Assembly (NCBI GenBank): GCA_030746295.1
Contig: JASLMY010000098.1
Span: 1 to 16,982, forward strand
Direction: 5' to 3'
Length of the DNA stretch: 16,982 nucleotides
From: Alphaproteobacteria bacterium
GTDB lineage: Bacteria > Pseudomonadota > Alphaproteobacteria > GCA-2731375
Of this stretch, positions 13,563 through 16,982 are shown piece after piece. A program made the translations under genes and the position numbers. The notes under the pieces are model-generated. The model had not been told where the DNA came from and made no database searches. It saw only the letters and a list, made by a program, of their open reading frames with translations. Numbering within the stretch: position 1 is the first letter of the stretch; every line of letters starts with the position of its first letter.

Positions 13563-14774
13563 TCAGAGCCCCAGGATCAGCTTGGCGACGATGTTGCGTT
13601 GGATCTCGTTGGAGCCGCCGTAGATCGAGGACTTGCGGAGGTTCAGGTACTTGCCCGTGACACCCATGGCATAGTCCGGGCCGATCGCCGGCTCGTTGGC
13701 GCCGAAGCTGAGCACGTTGAGGTCGTGTGGGCCGGCGTAGTAGGCCACGGCCTCGACGGCGAGGCCGCTGATCGCCTGTAGCACGTCGGTGCCGCGGCAT
13801 TTCAGGATCGAAGATTCGGCGCCCGGCCGCTCGCCGGCGGAGAGCGAGGAGAGGATTCGAAGCTCGGTCATCTCCACCGCCCGGGCCTCGATCTCCAGCT
13901 GCATGAACTTGGCCCGAAAGGCCGCGTCCTCCATCAGCGGGCGGACGCCGGCGCGCTCTTGGGTGGCGATCCGGCGGACCCGCTCCAAGCTGCCTTGCAG
14001 CGCGCCGGCATAGGCGTTGCCACGCTCGAATTCCAGCAAGTATTTGGCTATGGTCCAGCCCTCGTTCTCTCCGCCGACCCGGTTCGCCTGCGGCACCCGC
14101 ACGTCGGTGAAGAAGATCTGATTGACCTCGTGCGCGGGCGCCGACGTACGGTCGAGCAGGACGATCGGCCGGACCTCGATGCCGGGAGAGGTCATGTCGA
14201 TCAGCAGGAACGAGATCCCTTGCTGTTTCTTGCCCTCGGTCGAGGTCCGCACGAGACAGAAGATCCAGTCGGCGTCCTGGGCCCGGGTGGTCCAGATCTT
14301 GGTGCCGTTCAGGATGTAGTCGTCGCCGTCCGCCACGGCGCGGCACTGCAGCGAGGCCAGGTCCGAGCCCGAGCCCGGCTCCGAATAGCCCTGGCACCAC
14401 CAGTCCTCGCTCGCCAGGATCCGGGGCAGGAAGCGTTGCTTCTGCGCTTCGGTGCCGAAGGCCATGATCACGGGCGCCACCATCTTGATACCGAAGGCGA
14501 CGACCCGGGGCGTGCCGGCCCGCGCCATCTCGGTCTCGTAGATGTACTTCTGCGTCGCCGACCAGCCGGGGCCGCCGTGCTCGACCGGCCAGTTGGGGGC
14601 GACCCAGCCCTTCTCGTAGAGCGCCTTCTGCCAGCGCACGTGATCTTCCTTATAAAGATAGCCGGAGAGCGACTTGGCAGCCCGAGCGCGCATGTCTTCG
14701 GTGTAATGCTCGGCGATGAAGTCCCGTACCTCCTGACGGAAGACCTCTTCCTCGGGCTTGAATTGAACGTCCAT
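13563..14774 (-). CDS. Acyl-CoA dehydrogenase family protein
   Basis: The 403-residue protein covers the full acyl-CoA dehydrogenase fold. The N-terminal helical domain ends near MVAPVIMAFGTEAQKQRFLP. The middle beta domain carries the FAD/substrate signature WWCQGYSEPGSGSDLASL (125-142) and LNGTKIWTTRAQDADWIFCL. The C-terminal helical domain ends KSSIYGGSNEIQRNIVAK. The usual catalytic Glu of the SCAD/MCAD type (YEG) is Gly here (YGG, 385-387). E250 in FERGN aligns with the alternative position used by isovaleryl- and long-chain enzymes, so it is the likely base. It oxidises an acyl-CoA at alpha-beta, passing electrons to ETF. It lies 15 bases after hyuB in the same operon; substrate unknown. 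Confidence 0.93.
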   Translation of the reverse strand: MDVQFKPEEEVFRQEVRDFIAEHYTEDMRARAAKSLSGYLYKEDHVRWQKALYEKGWVAPNWPVEHGGPGWSATQKYIYETEMARAGTPRVVAFGIKMVAPVIMAFGTEAQKQRFLPRILASEDWWCQGYSEPGSGSDLASLQCRAVADGDDYILNGTKIWTTRAQDADWIFCLVRTSTEGKKQQGISFLLIDMTSPGIEVRPIVLLDRTSAPAHEVNQIFFTDVRVPQANRVGGENEGWTIAKYLLEFERGNAYAGALQGSLERVRRIATQERAGVRPLMEDAAFRAKFMQLEIEARAVEMTELRILSSLSAGERPGAESSILKCRGTDVLQAISGLAVEAVAYYAGPHDLNVLSFGANEPAIGPDYAMGVTGKYLNLRKSSIYGGSNEIQRNIVAKLILGL

Positions 14775-14789
14775 GGGTGGCTCGCCTCT

Positions 14790-16505
14790 CTAGCTCTGCG
14801 CCGCTTTTTCGACCAACGCCGGCCCATAGTCCCGACGTGCCGCGGCCGGGCTCACCTTACCGTCGGCAAGGTCCAGGGCCAACCGCTCGGGCGGGCGGCC
14901 GGCCGGGGCCCCGAGGCCGCCGCCGCCCGGCGTCTCCAGCCGGACGGCCTCGCCGGCGGCGAGGACGACCGACGTCACCTTGCTGCCCAACACCTCTTCG
15001 TCGGCGGCGCCGGGCCGCCTGAGCAGCCGGGCCGTCGCGCCCTCGCACCCGTCGTCGAAGCCGGGCGCACCGATGACATGACCGTCGGAGCGGATCGAGA
15101 AGACGATGCCGTCGACGGTGGCGGCGACCTCGCGGGCGATGGCGAGGCCGCCGCGCCGGCGCCCGGCGCCGCCCGAGTCGGGCACCAGCGCGTATTCGTT
15201 GACGCGCAGGCTGTATTCGTGCTCCAGCGCCTCGACCGGCCGGTTCGAGGTGTTGGTCATGTGCATCTGCACCGCCTCCATGCCGTCGGCCTCGGCCCGG
15301 GCGCCGCCGCCGCCGGCGATGGTTTCCAGGTAGACGAAGCTCTCCTCGCCGCCCGGGCGCGGGCCGGAGAAGACCATCGCCGGGACCACGTCGTGCCCCG
15401 CCGCCATCGCCTTCTCTGGCCCCAGCGCCTGGCCGAGTGCCGCCGTCAGCGCCCGGGCCACCTTGTTGCAGGTGATCGAGCGGGCCCCGACCGCGGCCGG
15501 GAACGCGGGGTTGACGATGGTGCCTTCGGGTGCCGTGATCTCGACGCCGGCGAACATGCCGCTGTTCGGCATCAGCTCGGAGTCGAGCATCGCCTTGACG
15601 GCGTAGTAGACGGTGGCCTCGAGCGCGCTTCGGGCGACGTTCATGGCGCCGCGTGCTTGGGCGCCCGAACCCTGGAAGTCGAAGCTGAGCCGCTCGCCGG
15701 CGACGGTGACGGTCGAGACGATCTCGACCGGATCGCCGCCGAGGCCGTCGTCGTCGAGGCGGCTGGCGGCGGAATAGGTACCGTCGGGCAGCTCCCGAAT
15801 CCGGTTCCTGAGCCGGCGCTGGGTATAGCCGAGCACGTCCTCGAGCGCGGCCTCGACGGCGGCGAGCCCCATCTCGTCGATCAGCTCGGCCACCAGCTGC
15901 CGGCCGCGCTCGTTGGTGGCGATCTGGACCTGCAGGTCGAGGCGGCGCTCCTTGCCCTCGCGGCTGTTGAGGGCGATCAGGTCCATGACCTCCTCGTCGA
16001 CCTCGCCGGCGCGGGCAATGCGGACCGCGGGGATCCGGAGGCCTTCCTCGTAGACGGTGCGCGAGGCGCCGGAGATCGAGCCGGGCACGCTGCCGCCGAC
16101 GTCGGCATGGTGGCCGATATTGGCGGAAAAGAAGACCACGCGGCCCTCGTGGAAGATCGGCGTCACGATCGAGATGTCCGGCATGTGAGTGCCGCCGGCG
16201 GCATAGGGGTCGTTCAGGACGAAGGCGTCGCCCGGCGCCATCTCATCCAACGAATAGACCTCCAGCACGGCCCGGGTGCTGCCGAGGAGCGAGCCCAGAT
16301 GCAAGGGCACGTGTGCTGCCTGTGCCGCCAGTCGGCCCCGGGCGTCGAAGAGGGCGACCGAGCAGTCGCGACGCTCCTTGATGTTGGTCGAGAAGGACGA
16401 GCGGATCAGCGTATTGCCGATGTCGTCGGTGATCGACAGCAAGCGGTTCATGAACACCGCCATGGCGATCGGGTCGCCGAGCTCGCGGGTCGTGGTCTCA
16501 GCCAT
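14790..16505 (-). CDS. hyuB: Hydantoinase B / 5-oxoprolinase beta-type subunit
   Basis: The 571-residue protein matches HyuB. RSSFSTNIKERRDCSVALFD (35-54) and AQAAHVPLHLGSL (61-73) lead to FVLNDPYAAGGTHMPD (95-110) and NIGHHADVGG (129-138), whose Asp and His residues resemble a metal site. ARSITCNKVARALTAAL and the Gly-rich TPGGGGLGAP near the C-terminus complete the family pattern. With HyuA it forms an ATP-dependent enzyme that opens cyclic amides (5-oxoproline, hydantoins) or, in relatives, carboxylates ketones. The ATG at 16505 overlaps the hyuA stop by eight bases and was chosen over 16544 for that coupling and because homology starts there. Membership in an acyl-CoA dehydrogenase operon is unusual for plain oxoprolinase and leaves substrate open. 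Confidence 0.93.
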   Translation of the reverse strand: MAETTTRELGDPIAMAVFMNRLLSITDDIGNTLIRSSFSTNIKERRDCSVALFDARGRLAAQAAHVPLHLGSLLGSTRAVLEVYSLDEMAPGDAFVLNDPYAAGGTHMPDISIVTPIFHEGRVVFFSANIGHHADVGGSVPGSISGASRTVYEEGLRIPAVRIARAGEVDEEVMDLIALNSREGKERRLDLQVQIATNERGRQLVAELIDEMGLAAVEAALEDVLGYTQRRLRNRIRELPDGTYSAASRLDDDGLGGDPVEIVSTVTVAGERLSFDFQGSGAQARGAMNVARSALEATVYYAVKAMLDSELMPNSGMFAGVEITAPEGTIVNPAFPAAVGARSITCNKVARALTAALGQALGPEKAMAAGHDVVPAMVFSGPRPGGEESFVYLETIAGGGGARAEADGMEAVQMHMTNTSNRPVEALEHEYSLRVNEYALVPDSGGAGRRRGGLAIAREVAATVDGIVFSIRSDGHVIGAPGFDDGCEGATARLLRRPGAADEEVLGSKVTSVVLAAGEAVRLETPGGGGLGAPAGRPPERLALDLADGKVSPAAARRDYGPALVEKAAQS

Positions 16506-16982
16506 CGCCGTTGCCCCTGAAATCGATGACGATGTTGCCGGCACCGTCGATCCTGGCCCCCTGCCCCGGCAGCACCAGGGTCGTGGCGCTCATCTCCTCG
16601 ATTACCGCGGGACCGTCGATCCGGGCGCCGGCGCCCAGGCGGGCGCGGTCGTAGACCGGGGTCGAAAGCGGTGCTGCCTGGCCGGTGAAGGCAATTTCGC
16701 GGTTGCGGACAATGGCGGTCGCCGGTGGGTCCGACTGCGCCGGCGGCGCCTCCGGCACGGCCCGCGTCACCCGACCGAGCGCCTGCAGCCGGCAGTTGAC
16801 GATCTCGACCTCCCGTCCCGCCAGGGCATGGCCGTGGGCCAAGGCGTGGGCCTCGTGGAAGCCGGTCAGGAAAGCCGCCAGGCCGTCGGCGGAGAGGTCG
16901 TCGAGGGCGACCCGGACCTCGTGGTTCTGACCCAGGTAGCGTGCGTCGATGACGGCGTTGTAGGCGCGTCTGGCGGGCGCGA
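16498..16982 (-). CDS. hyuA: Hydantoinase A / 5-oxoprolinase alpha-type subunit (partial, C-terminal 160 residues)
   Basis: Only the C-terminus is in the window. The reading frame gives DARYLGQNHEVRVAL, matching the conserved R-Y-x-GQ-x-x-E-x-x-V of HyuA, then GFHEAHALAHGHAL, and near the end IDGPAVIEEMSATTLVLPGQ followed by GNIVIDF. These are typical of the last 150 residues of the hydantoinase/oxoprolinase A family. The ATPase-like N-terminal part lies beyond the right edge. The protein pairs with HyuB, whose start codon overlaps this stop by eight bases. The operon promoter must therefore lie outside the window. Confidence 0.9.
   Translation of the reverse strand, partial: APARRAYNAVIDARYLGQNHEVRVALDDLSADGLAAFLTGFHEAHALAHGHALAGREVEIVNCRLQALGRVTRAVPEAPPAQSDPPATAIVRNREIAFTGQAAPLSTPVYDRARLGAGARIDGPAVIEEMSATTLVLPGQGARIDGAGNIVIDFRGNGDG

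Noticed and set aside
13312..13623. A 103-codon plus-strand ORF upstream of the sulfotransferase
   Set aside because: It is the translation of the palindromic repeat and part of the antisense of the dehydrogenase end; no ribosome-binding site or family match.
13959..16520. An 853-codon plus-strand open frame
   Set aside because: It lies antisense to the acyl-CoA dehydrogenase and hyuB genes, has the Arg/Gly/Asp/His-rich composition of a G+C-driven shadow frame and no recognisable domain.

Overview
The window looks like chromosomal DNA of a G+C-rich alphaproteobacterium, most likely a Rhodospirillales-type lineage. This is inferred from the strong G/C third-position bias, gene families such as DUF1638, DUF4392 and hydantoinase B, and an intergenic palindromic repeat whose arms read like the 'CGTCATTGCGAG...CAATCCAGG' elements of that class. 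No rRNA, tRNA, CRISPR array, transposase or phage gene was recognised. Genes are dense and arranged in short co-oriented runs.

Left region (1-4641): a cobamide-dependent methyl-transfer cluster. On the minus strand, read right to left, are a QueG-like [4Fe-4S] protein, a B12-binding corrinoid protein, a UroD-fold methyltransferase and a DUF1638 protein cut by the window edge. Divergently, on the plus strand, is a second UroD-fold methyltransferase of exactly the same length (385 aa) and roughly 58% identical by hand alignment. The 476-base divergent spacer holds an FNR/FixK-like box placed correctly for a class II promoter of the minus operon, and a previously unlisted 39-codon Cys-containing small ORF just upstream of the second methyltransferase. 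No MttB-like methyltransferase, RamA-type activator or methyl-THF enzyme is visible; they may lie beyond the left edge.

Middle region: a GNAT acetyltransferase (4704-5210), then a universal stress protein (5316-5768) behind a second FNR-like box, then a dodecin (5918-6139) lacking the flavin-stacking Trp/Gln pair. About 450 bases without a recognisable gene follow, containing a perfect 14-bp palindrome. A minus-strand pair comes next: a MaoC/hotdog dehydratase-like gene overlapping an SMP-30/gluconolactonase gene by four bases. Divergent from it is a DUF4392 (D-glutamate cyclase-like) gene, then a Nudix hydrolase of the CoA-pyrophosphatase type overlapping a small lipoprotein gene. A split TPP-dependent decarboxylase (alpha then beta subunit, sulfopyruvate/phosphonopyruvate type) is closely followed by an NTF2/SnoaL-like gene.

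Right region: an A+T-richer sulfotransferase gene (12428-13264) that looks horizontally acquired, a palindromic intergenic repeat, then a minus-strand operon encoding HyuA (partial), HyuB and an acyl-CoA dehydrogenase. The HyuA/HyuB (oxoprolinase/hydantoinase) pair and the DUF4392 enzyme could form a D-glutamate / 5-oxoproline / glutamate route, though they are not in one operon. The most interesting part is the corrinoid cluster with its paired UroD methyltransferases, its candidate dedicated iron-sulfur reductase and its apparent oxygen-responsive control.
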